From: Crocosphaera watsonii WH 8501
GTDB taxonomy: Bacteria > Cyanobacteriota > Cyanobacteriia > Cyanobacteriales > Microcystaceae
Length of the DNA stretch: 42,694 nucleotides
Reading direction: 5' to 3'
Assembly: GCF_000167195.1 (NCBI RefSeq)
Contig: NZ_AADV02000012.1
Coordinates: 1 to 42,694 of the forward strand
Under the pieces are notes generated by a model. It saw only the letters and a program-made list of their open reading frames with translations, was not told the origin of the DNA and searched no databases. Positions 8,072 to 15,322 of this stretch are shown here, piece by piece. The position numbers and the translations under genes were made by a program. Numbering within the stretch: the first letter of the stretch is position 1; every line of letters begins with the position of its first letter.

Positions 8072-10288
8072 ATGGCTCCCCCAATTGTTAAACGATTTGC
8101 TATTTCTTTCCAACAAAACTACTGGTTAGGATTTTTGACCCTGGTAGCGGGTTGTGGGGTATCGGGTTTAATCGCCTTACAACCACCTGCACCACCCCCA
8201 GCCCCTACCTACTCAGCGTTTGGACAATTGATCCCTAAAGAACTACCACCGGCTTTCACCACCACAGGAAACGAACTACAAGCTCAAGGACGGGGAATAT
8301 CCTTGAGTAAAGGAACCCTCTTGTCTGGACGGGTATTTCAGAGAGCTACAAATAGACTGGAGAAAAATGGGGTAAAGCTATCACCTCAAGAGATTCGTAA
8401 GATGCGAGAAAGAAATTTAGTTGTAGACGTACCCGAAGAAGGAGAAGTAGGGAGAATTAGATTACAATACACCGACAGGGAATCCCCCACTCGTGCCACA
8501 CTAATCTTAGAGGTTTTTATGGAAGAGATGGTGGATAATAGCCGTTGGTTAAACACATCTGAATTGAGAAGTCGGATTGATGCCCTGAGTAGACGACTAG
8601 AGCAAGTTAAAAATGAGTTAACTGAAGCAGAAAACCGCTTTTATCGCTACGTTTCCCAGCAAGGTTCAGATTTACTGGCTATTCAATATGGTAGTCTTGT
8701 CAGTGGAATTACCAGCAGTCAACAGAGACAACGGGAATTAGGATTAGCCCTACAAGAAATCGATGGTCGAATCAACAGTTTAATCAACCAATTGGGGTTG
8801 ACACCAGAGCAGGCTTATGCCTCAGTTGCCTTGAGTGCTGACCCGATTTTAGCGGGTTTACGGGGGCAAATTCTGGGGATAGAACAACAACTCGAAAGAT
8901 TAAAACTAGATTTGCGACCGGAACACCCCACTATTGTAAAACTCCTTAAGGAAAAACAAGTCAATGAAACCCTTTTTCAACAAAGGGCGCAAGAATTAAT
9001 TGGAGCCAGAGACTTAGCTCCGGTTCCTATCAGTCAAATTCGTCAAGATAGTAGTTTAGACCCCAGTAGACAAAGGTTAGCCAATCAACTCTTAGCCCTG
9101 GAAACCAGACGTGCTGGATTATTCAGACAATTAAATTCAGTAATTGCAACAGAACAAAAATTACGGGAACAGTACGAAAAATTTCCAGATAAACAGTTAC
9201 AACAAGCAAAATTGGTTCAAGAAGTTGAATTTCAGAGGATTGTTTATCAAAACATTCTGACGGCATTAGTGGATGCACAATCAGCAGAAGCCGAAACAGT
9301 AGGCAGTTTATCAGTGGCGGTTCCTGCCAATTATCGCCCCTCTCCTCCCCCACAACCCGAACAAAAAAACAAAGTATTAATTATAGGACTTGGCGGTGGT
9401 GTTGGTTTGGTCGCAGGGTTAGGGGTCATTCTCCTACTGGCTTTAATTGACGATCGCCTACACACACCCCAAGAACTGCGAGATTCTCTGGTTGACCGTG
9501 AAGTTCCAGTTTTGGGTCAATTACCATTTATCTATAGTTCCCTTTACCGAGAGGATCTTAGTCCTGCTTTATTGGATGGAGACGCAGGTGATTTAAGTTT
9601 CTATGAGCGGTTTCGTAGTAACTTGCGTCGCTTGGGGTCGGATGTGTCTAAAGTTGTGATGATCACCAGTGTTAGTAACGAAGAAGGGAAAAGTGCAACG
9701 GCTTATAATTTGGCTATTGCTTCAGCACAAGCAGGAAAACGCACTTTGCTCGTAGAAGCTGACTTAAGATCCCCTTCTAAAGCCCAATGGTTAGAAGTTA
9801 CCCCCAACCCCAATAATCATTTAGAACCCCTACGTTTCTACAATAATCGCACTGATGCCGTTAGTTTAGTCCCTGGAGTGGCTAATTTATACCTCTTACC
9901 TAGTCCCGGTCCCCAACGTCAGGCAGCAGCTATCATGGAATCCAGTGAGCTACAATTACTCTTAAAGGATGCCAGAGGACGCTACGATATGGTGATTATT
10001 GATTCTCCATCCCTCTCACGCTGTAATGATGCTCTGTTATTAGAGTCGTTAACCGATGGCTTAGTTTTGATCACTAGACCCGGATTTACTCGCTCTAGTT
10101 TGTTAAACGAGGCTATTGATCAATTATCGGATGCAGAGGTTCCTGTTTTGGGGGCAGTGGTCAACGGTATAGAAGATTTAGTTGCACCAACGGTGGATAT
10201 ACCAGAGACAGACAATAATGAGGATGAAAATGGGAGAGGTAATGCCGATATCAGAGAAATTCCTGTACTTAGAGAAAATCCGATCTAA
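8072..10288 (+). CDS. Wzc-like polysaccharide co-polymerase / BY-kinase family protein
   Basis: 738 residues. A membrane segment near residues 17-36 opens a periplasmic region with a coiled coil (about 160-300, 320-400), followed by a second membrane segment near 434-460 (VLIIGLGGGVGLVAGLGVIL) and a cytoplasmic P-loop domain from about 520. This is the layout of chain-length regulators of exopolysaccharide export. The P-loop reads SVSNEEGKSAT rather than the usual PGEGKST, Walker A' is LLVEADLRSP (first Asp replaced by Glu), and Walker B is MVIIDSP. No tyrosine cluster is present at the C-terminus, so autokinase activity is doubtful. It has no neighbouring glycosyltransferases here. Confidence 0.82.
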   Translation: MAPPIVKRFAISFQQNYWLGFLTLVAGCGVSGLIALQPPAPPPAPTYSAFGQLIPKELPPAFTTTGNELQAQGRGISLSKGTLLSGRVFQRATNRLEKNGVKLSPQEIRKMRERNLVVDVPEEGEVGRIRLQYTDRESPTRATLILEVFMEEMVDNSRWLNTSELRSRIDALSRRLEQVKNELTEAENRFYRYVSQQGSDLLAIQYGSLVSGITSSQQRQRELGLALQEIDGRINSLINQLGLTPEQAYASVALSADPILAGLRGQILGIEQQLERLKLDLRPEHPTIVKLLKEKQVNETLFQQRAQELIGARDLAPVPISQIRQDSSLDPSRQRLANQLLALETRRAGLFRQLNSVIATEQKLREQYEKFPDKQLQQAKLVQEVEFQRIVYQNILTALVDAQSAEAETVGSLSVAVPANYRPSPPPQPEQKNKVLIIGLGGGVGLVAGLGVILLLALIDDRLHTPQELRDSLVDREVPVLGQLPFIYSSLYREDLSPALLDGDAGDLSFYERFRSNLRRLGSDVSKVVMITSVSNEEGKSATAYNLAIASAQAGKRTLLVEADLRSPSKAQWLEVTPNPNNHLEPLRFYNNRTDAVSLVPGVANLYLLPSPGPQRQAAAIMESSELQLLLKDARGRYDMVIIDSPSLSRCNDALLLESLTDGLVLITRPGFTRSSLLNEAIDQLSDAEVPVLGAVVNGIEDLVAPTVDIPETDNNEDENGRGNADIREIPVLRENPI

Positions 10289-10319
10289 ACCCTCTTGTGT
10301 CACGTCACAGAATCTTGAA

Positions 10320-10555
10320 TAATAATTCAACAACCCTAACTGAACGAAGCTACGCTGCGTTGAAGTTAGGGATTGCCAAACCCAAAGTTAGCAACGTTAA
10401 GTGTTGAATAGCCCTTTTTCGCCTAATCTTGGCACAAACTTCCAAATACTTCTCTAGTTTGGATTATCTTTAAGTCTTTTTGGGAAGACGGGCGTAATGG
10501 CAAGACATCTTAGATTAGGTGGGCAAAGAGACCACAACTTTACTCTTGAGGATTA
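10320..10555 (+). ncRNA. Probable omega-RNA of IsrB
   Basis: This non-coding segment immediately upstream of isrB has several consistent helices: ATTCAACA 10325-10332 with TGTTGAAT 10402-10409; inside it CCCTAACT 10334-10341 with AGTTAGGG 10364-10371 and AACG/CGTT; CAAACT 10435-10440 with AGTTTG 10456-10461; GTCTT 10474-10478 with AAGAC 10485-10489; and a long-range helix CCTAATCT 10422-10429 with AGATTAGG 10512-10519. Known IscB/IsrB guide RNAs are encoded in exactly this place, with the guide at the 5' end, which here would be near or before 10320. The limits are approximate. Confidence 0.62.
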
Positions 10556-10560
10556 TCTCC

Positions 10561-11700
10561 ATGTTAAGAGTCCCTGTTTTATCACCAGACGGAACCCCAT
10601 TAATGCCGACCAAAGCAAGTCGAGTTAGACGATGGATATCTGACGGGAAAGCTGTCGGAAAATTCAACGATTTAGGGCAGTTTTATGTTCAACTTTTAGT
10701 CAAATCATCTGACACCAAAACTCAGTCTGTTTCTGTAGGAATAGATCCAGGTAAGCATTTTTCTGGTATTGGTGTTCAATCCTCAAAATATACTTTATTT
10801 ACAGCACATCTTGAACTACCTTTTAAGAAAGTTCGAGAACGGATGAATAATCGTCGGATGATGCGACGAGGAAGAAGAGGGAGACGCATTAATCGTAAAT
10901 TACCTTTTCATCTAAGAGCGCATCGTCAAAAGCGATTTTCAAACCGAAAACAAAGTAAGTTACCACCGTCAATTAAAGCTAATCGACAACTTGAGTTAAG
11001 AGTTATTCAACAACTGTGCAAAGTATTTCCTATTACTGATATTTACTTTGAGTACGTCAAAGCAGATGTTGATTTAACATCTGGACGGAAAGGAGCTAAG
11101 TCAGGGAAAGGATTTTCAGCCGTTATGGTAGGACAGAAATGGATGCTCAAACAATTAGAAAAGTTGGGCAATGTTCATACTATTTACGGTTGGCAAACTT
11201 CTAATCTTAGAAAACATCTTAGGTTAGATAAATCTAAAAATAAGTCTAAACAAACAGCTAGTTCCCATGCTGTAGATGGTGTTACCTTGGCTTGTTATCA
11301 ATTTCTTGAGTATAAAGCCCATTGTTCGGGTAATAATCATGGACATATTTGGCAAGGCAATGTAACTATTACTGCTTGTCAATTCATGGTAATTAAACGT
11401 CCTCCTATTAGTCGTCGTCAACTTCACTTAATGTTACCAATTAAAGGAGGTAAAAGACGAAAGTACGGAGGGACAGTTACTCGTCATAACATCAGAAAAG
11501 GAGATTTTGTTAAAGCTATTAAGGCTGGGAAAGTCTTTTATGGCTGGTGTTCTGGTGATACGGCTAAACAAGTCTCAGTTTCCAATTTTGATTGGAAAAG
11601 ACTAGGACAATTTACTGCCTCGAAAGTAGTGTTGCTCCAACGCTCTACGGGGTTAATTTGTAAACAGGAAGCGGACTTCGTTGGAGCAACTGTTTGTTAG
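10561..11700 (+). CDS. isrB: RNA-guided nickase IsrB (RRXRR/RuvC protein, no HNH)
   Basis: 379 residues from ATG 10561; an upstream in-frame start at 10519 would run into the RNA region. It opens with the PLMP-type domain (VLSPDGTPLMPTKASRVRRW), then RuvC-I GIDPGKHFSGIG (D62), an arginine-rich bridge helix (about 96-130, RRMMRRGRRGRRINRK), RuvC-II IYFEYVKADVD (E164), RuvC-III SSHAVDGVTLA (H236, D239), and a C-terminal domain with KYGGTV and RKGDFVKA. Only about 70 residues separate RuvC-II and III and hold no HNH motif, which distinguishes IsrB from IscB. All RuvC acidic residues are kept, so it may be active. Confidence 0.88.
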   Translation: MLRVPVLSPDGTPLMPTKASRVRRWISDGKAVGKFNDLGQFYVQLLVKSSDTKTQSVSVGIDPGKHFSGIGVQSSKYTLFTAHLELPFKKVRERMNNRRMMRRGRRGRRINRKLPFHLRAHRQKRFSNRKQSKLPPSIKANRQLELRVIQQLCKVFPITDIYFEYVKADVDLTSGRKGAKSGKGFSAVMVGQKWMLKQLEKLGNVHTIYGWQTSNLRKHLRLDKSKNKSKQTASSHAVDGVTLACYQFLEYKAHCSGNNHGHIWQGNVTITACQFMVIKRPPISRRQLHLMLPIKGGKRRKYGGTVTRHNIRKGDFVKAIKAGKVFYGWCSGDTAKQVSVSNFDWKRLGQFTASKVVLLQRSTGLICKQEADFVGATVC

Positions 11701-11716
11701 TTGATGCTCGTTTCCT

Positions 11717-11740
11717 CCCCGACGTTTTCAGACGACGGGG
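11717..11740 (+). repeat. Right-end hairpin of the IsrB element
   Basis: CCCCG pairs with CGGGG, with an inner CG/CG pair across an A-A mismatch and a TTTTCAGA loop. It lies 17 nt after the isrB stop. Imperfect subterminal hairpins with a mismatched base are what Y1 transposases bind in IS200/IS605 elements. It could also act as a terminator, but the following TTTCC is a poor U-tract. Confidence 0.55.
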
Positions 11741-11774
11741 TTTCCACTCGCATATTTCACGATGACGATTTGTC

Positions 11775-13385
11775 ATGAGGGGTGCTGTGTCTCTTAATCA
11801 AAAAAAGTCCCGTTCTTTAGTGAGTATTGCTGGCCTTGTAGCTGTGGCTACCCTGGTTAGTAAAGTGTTTGGTTTAGTCCGTGAACAGGCGATCGCAGCA
11901 GCTTTCGGGGTAGGCTCCGTCTATAATGCTTACGCCTACGCTTACGTTATCCCTGGTTTTTTATTAATTTTACTGGGGGGTATCAATGGACCGTTTCATA
12001 GTGCCTTAATTAGTGTTTTAGAGAAACGAGATAAGTCAGAAGCTGCTCCCTTAGTGGAAACGGTAACTACCTTAGTCAGTCTGGTTTTATTGTTGGTTAC
12101 GGTGGTTTTAATCGTCTTTGCGGATACTTTTATCTCTATGTTGGCCCCGGGGTTGGGAGGTGAGGTTAAAGCGATCGCTGTTCAACAATTACAAATTATG
12201 GCCCCATTAGCTTTGTTGGCAGGGCTGGTTGGCATCGGTTTTGGAACCCTCAACGCTGCGGATCAATATCTCTTACCCAGTATTAGCCCCTTGTTTTCTA
12301 GTGTGGCCATTGTTATTGGTGTTGTGACCTTAATGTGGCAGTTAGGAACTAATCTGAATAACCCCGAAAATTGGTATTTAGGGGCCATGGTTTTAGCCGG
12401 AGGAACTTTAGTAGGAGGGGTTTTACAGTGGTTAGCGCAACTATGGGCCCAATGGCAAGCAGGAATGGGTAAACTAAGGTTACGCTTTAATTGGCGTATT
12501 CCTGGGGTGATGGATGTGATGAAGGTGATGGGCCCGGCTACTCTATCATCAGGGATGTTACAGATTAATACTTATACTGACTTCTTTTTTGCCTCGTTTA
12601 TCCCCAATGCAGCGGCTGCTATGCGTTATGCAAATTTTATTTATTTAACGCCTTTGGGTATTATTTCTAATATGATTTTAGTGCCGTTTATGCCGGTTTT
12701 TTCTCGTTTAACTGCCCCTGAAAATTGGCCGGAATTAAAGGTAAGAATTCGTCAAGGGTTATTATTAACGGCTTTAACTATGTTACCGTTAACGGCTATT
12801 TTTATAGCCTTAGCCCCTGTTATTATTCGGGTTGTTTATCAACGAGGTGCTTTTAAATCTGCTGATGCTGATCTGGTTATTCCTGTTTTAATGGCTTATG
12901 GAATCGGAATGTTTTTCTATTTGGCTAGGGATGTTTTAGTTAGGGTTTTTTATGCTTTAGGGGATGGAGAAACACCCTTTAGAATTAGTATTTTTAATAT
13001 TTTTCTCAATGGTTTTTTAGATTTTCTGTTATATAAACCTTTTCAAACTCCTGGTTTAGTGTTTGCAACTATTGGGGTTAATATAGTTTCTCTGGTTATT
13101 TTCTTAGGCATTCTCAATAATCGTTTAGGGGGTTTACCTTTACAAGAATGGGGTAAGGCGTTATTGGCTTTAACAGGAATTAGTTTTTTAGCTGGTGTAG
13201 GTAGTTATGGTGTTAGTTGGGGTTGGGAACAGTTTTATCCTGATAATAATTTCTTCTTACAATTGTTACGATTACTGTTATCTGTGGTTACTGCTTTTAC
13301 TATTTTTATAATCTTATCCATTCAATTAAAATTACCAGAAGTTTATATGTTACTGTCTCGAATTAAAGGAAAATTGAAAAAATAG
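11775..13385 (+). CDS. murJ: Lipid II flippase MurJ (MviN)
   Basis: 536 residues with about 14 hydrophobic segments. The N-terminus (LVSIAGLVAVATLVSKVFGLVREQAIAAAFG) is the MurJ signature with the conserved Arg, and the MATE-like repeat GNxxxAxxxA-type motifs recur. It flips undecaprenyl-linked peptidoglycan precursor across the inner membrane and is normally essential. The start at ATG 11775 is 34 nt past the IsrB hairpin, so its promoter must lie within or upstream of the IsrB element, or the element reads through into it. Confidence 0.95.
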   Translation: MRGAVSLNQKKSRSLVSIAGLVAVATLVSKVFGLVREQAIAAAFGVGSVYNAYAYAYVIPGFLLILLGGINGPFHSALISVLEKRDKSEAAPLVETVTTLVSLVLLLVTVVLIVFADTFISMLAPGLGGEVKAIAVQQLQIMAPLALLAGLVGIGFGTLNAADQYLLPSISPLFSSVAIVIGVVTLMWQLGTNLNNPENWYLGAMVLAGGTLVGGVLQWLAQLWAQWQAGMGKLRLRFNWRIPGVMDVMKVMGPATLSSGMLQINTYTDFFFASFIPNAAAAMRYANFIYLTPLGIISNMILVPFMPVFSRLTAPENWPELKVRIRQGLLLTALTMLPLTAIFIALAPVIIRVVYQRGAFKSADADLVIPVLMAYGIGMFFYLARDVLVRVFYALGDGETPFRISIFNIFLNGFLDFLLYKPFQTPGLVFATIGVNIVSLVIFLGILNNRLGGLPLQEWGKALLALTGISFLAGVGSYGVSWGWEQFYPDNNFFLQLLRLLLSVVTAFTIFIILSIQLKLPEVYMLLSRIKGKLKK

Positions 13386-13490
13386 AGTTGCTCTTTTGAT
13401 TGTACAGATAAAAAATTATCATGTTTTCAATATTTCTGACCTCTAAACTAACATCTTGCACTTTCGCTCAAACTAGCTAGTTTGCTGATC

Positions 13491-13598
13491 TATAGCAGTA
13501 CAAAAAAAGATTAGGACATTATTTTAAGGTGGGGAGTGCATCGGCCTACAAGGTTTTGCAATTTTATAGATGTCCTAACCATAACGCGTAGTGCTATA
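13491..13598. repeat. MITE-like element with TATAGCA ends
   Basis: 108 bp. TATAGCAGTAC (13491-13501) is an inverted match to GTAGTGCTATA (13588-13598) with one mismatch, and just inside TTAGGACAT (13511-13519) pairs perfectly with ATGTCCTAA (13570-13578). It has no coding capacity. A second element with TATAGCA ends but a different core is at 34555-34699. It could be mobilised by a TA-targeting transposase of the IS630 group; this is inference. Confidence 0.6.
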
Positions 13599-13666
13599 TC
13601 CTTATAGCTACAGAAAAAACGATCGCCTCTCATCAAGCGATCGCCTCTAAAATTTAATCAGTTTCT

Positions 13667-14518
13667 TTAGCGTCTTCGTCTCATACTACGGGAACGGGAA
13701 CGACGACTACTACCAAACCCGGAGCGACGTTGAACGTTAGATCGGGACTTACCACTACTATCTAAGCGACTGGAGCCAAACCCAGAACCACTGGACTTAC
13801 TAGCATTAGGAGACTGTCTGTTACGGGTGCTAGTGGAACCAGAAGAGGAACGGTTGAGGTTTCCGCTTGTCCGTAAGGTTTGACGATTTTTTACGGCTGC
13901 AGGAGGTGCATTATACTTACTTTGGTAGCGTTGACTAGCTTGGGTGAAAGTATTGCCATAACCACCATAACCAGTCATCACCCCTCCAGGTTGGTACATG
14001 GGGGGTACATAGTATTGTGGCCTAAACAACAGACTACCCAACGCTTGACCAGCTAATGCACCTGCAAAGGGGGTCCAAAAATTGGATTCTCGACGCACAA
14101 CAACTGTTTGAGGTTGTCCTGTTTGGGGGTTAGTTTGGGTTTCGGTGACAGTGTGAACGTACTCTATTTTAAAATCTTCGGTGAGGTACATCACTGCTTC
14201 ATCCCCCGTCACTTCTAGATAAGTGGTTTCCCCTTTTTCGATGTCTTCGGGGGTTAACCTCGCCATTTGTAAGTTTTGAGTCTTATAAATGGGGGGTTTT
14301 CCTGCAGGAGTATTTAACAACATTAAACTGTAGGTTCCGTCACCATCATCATATTCTGCTTGTTGAACCGGATAACGTCCCTCATTGACTTGGTTGGGAG
14401 GGGTTACAGTGGCGTTATTGTTTCGAGGAGCAGAAGATTGAACGGAGTTGGAAGAACCACAACCAACCGTGGTCAAACACAGGGTTATGGATAAGAAAAT
14501 GGCTAGTAATTTACGCAT
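13667..14518 (-). CDS. Lipoprotein with Arg/Ser-rich C-terminus, unknown function
   Basis: 283 residues with a lipoprotein signal (MRKLLAIFLSITLCLTTVGC; lipobox LTTVGC, Cys20). A mid-region of about 80 residues (DGTYSLMLLNTPAGKPPIYK to TGDEAVMYL) looks folded, then comes a Gly/Tyr/Pro segment with a short hydrophobic stretch (FAGALAGQALGSLLF) and a low-complexity basic tail rich in Ser, Arg and Gly ending RRRR. It overlaps the upstream gene by one base (TAATG), so the two form an operon. I do not recognise a named family with certainty. Confidence 0.75.
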   Translation of the reverse strand: MRKLLAIFLSITLCLTTVGCGSSNSVQSSAPRNNNATVTPPNQVNEGRYPVQQAEYDDGDGTYSLMLLNTPAGKPPIYKTQNLQMARLTPEDIEKGETTYLEVTGDEAVMYLTEDFKIEYVHTVTETQTNPQTGQPQTVVVRRESNFWTPFAGALAGQALGSLLFRPQYYVPPMYQPGGVMTGYGGYGNTFTQASQRYQSKYNAPPAAVKNRQTLRTSGNLNRSSSGSTSTRNRQSPNASKSSGSGFGSSRLDSSGKSRSNVQRRSGFGSSRRSRSRSMRRRR

Positions 14519-15117
14519 TATAAGGGTATGAGTTCAGAAAAATTCATTAATAATTGATCATTGGTGAGTTGGTCCCCAAACTGTGCCGGGGAATAGTGAA
14601 CCTGTATGGCTTCTAACCGTTGGCTATAGTGAAGGTTTATTAAGGCTTTTAATCCATATTCTAACGCTTCTCTATCGGCTAAATTTGTTTCTAAGTCGGG
14701 TTCTTCCCCCTTAAAAGCTACGGTTATCATCACTACCAAGTTACGAGTCACTGGCAAAGATAAAGGGGTGTTTTCATCTTCTGAGGAGGAGGAAACTTCA
14801 CTTAGATAACGTTGGGCCGAGTCGGTAAACAGTTCGTTAACATAGTCCCCTGCTTCTCCCTCTTTCCAAAAAAAGTCTCCCTCATTCCCAGCAGATTGCC
14901 AGTAAAGGCTCATTTGTAGAAGATTTTGAGAAATTTCAACTAAACCCTCTCCAATCACCTCTAAGTCCCCTTCTGCGTCGATGGCGTTTCTTCCTGCGCG
15001 GTTGAGGACTCCTAATAACGGAGCAATATCATCTCCGGCAAGATGCACAAAGATGCGACAAACCACATAACGGGTTTTTCCAGTAAATTTGTTCAGGCGA
15101 TCGCCCCAAGCACTCAT
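14518..15117 (-). CDS. Conserved cytosolic protein, possibly DUF1517-related
   Basis: 199 residues, no signal peptide or membrane segment, acidic. It contains TRYVVCRIFVHLAGDDIAPLLG near the N-terminus and a VVMITVAFKGEEPDLET strand region near residue 135, which brings to mind the cyanobacterial/plant DUF1517 group, but I am not certain. Its stop overlaps the start of the downstream lipoprotein gene by one base, implying translational coupling and a shared task. Confidence 0.7.
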   Translation of the reverse strand: MSAWGDRLNKFTGKTRYVVCRIFVHLAGDDIAPLLGVLNRAGRNAIDAEGDLEVIGEGLVEISQNLLQMSLYWQSAGNEGDFFWKEGEAGDYVNELFTDSAQRYLSEVSSSSEDENTPLSLPVTRNLVVMITVAFKGEEPDLETNLADREALEYGLKALINLHYSQRLEAIQVHYSPAQFGDQLTNDQLLMNFSELIPL

Positions 15118-15202
15118 AGGTTATTCTTAAGATGTTTTAAATAATAAACTTTATCTTCAAGCCTATCATTTTTCCAGTTTTGATAACAAGTTCGGCCTGA
15201 TC

Positions 15203-15270
15203 GTAGGGTGGGGTAGTTCAATGGGATAAAAACATTATAAGTTTTTATCTGCACCGTAACCCACCATTTT
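15203..15270. repeat. GTAGGGTGGG palindromic repeat, copy 1
   Basis: GGTGGG (15207-15212) pairs with CCCACC (15260-15265), with an inner ATAAAAAC/GTTTTTAT helix (15227-15234 with 15241-15248). It is the same type as the repeats at 24356-24418 and 33653-33720: GTAGGGTGGG at the left, an inverted CCCACC at the right, followed by ATTTT in two copies. Intergenic, non-coding. Confidence 0.6.
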
Positions 15271-15322
15271 AACTATGTAGTTTTTTACACTTTTAAAAAC
15301 ACACTTTTGGGGTCTTTTATTC

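Larger units (their letters stand above)
10300..11745 (+). mobile_element. IsrB element (IS200/IS605-like, lacking its own TnpA)
   Basis: A unit made of a structured non-coding segment (about 10320-10555), the isrB gene, and a 3' hairpin (CCCCG 11717-11721 with CGGGG 11736-11740) of the sort found at the right end of IS200/IS605-family elements. No Y1 transposase is present, so it would need one in trans. It sits neatly between the Wzc-like gene and murJ. The exact ends cannot be set without an empty-site comparison. Confidence 0.65.
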
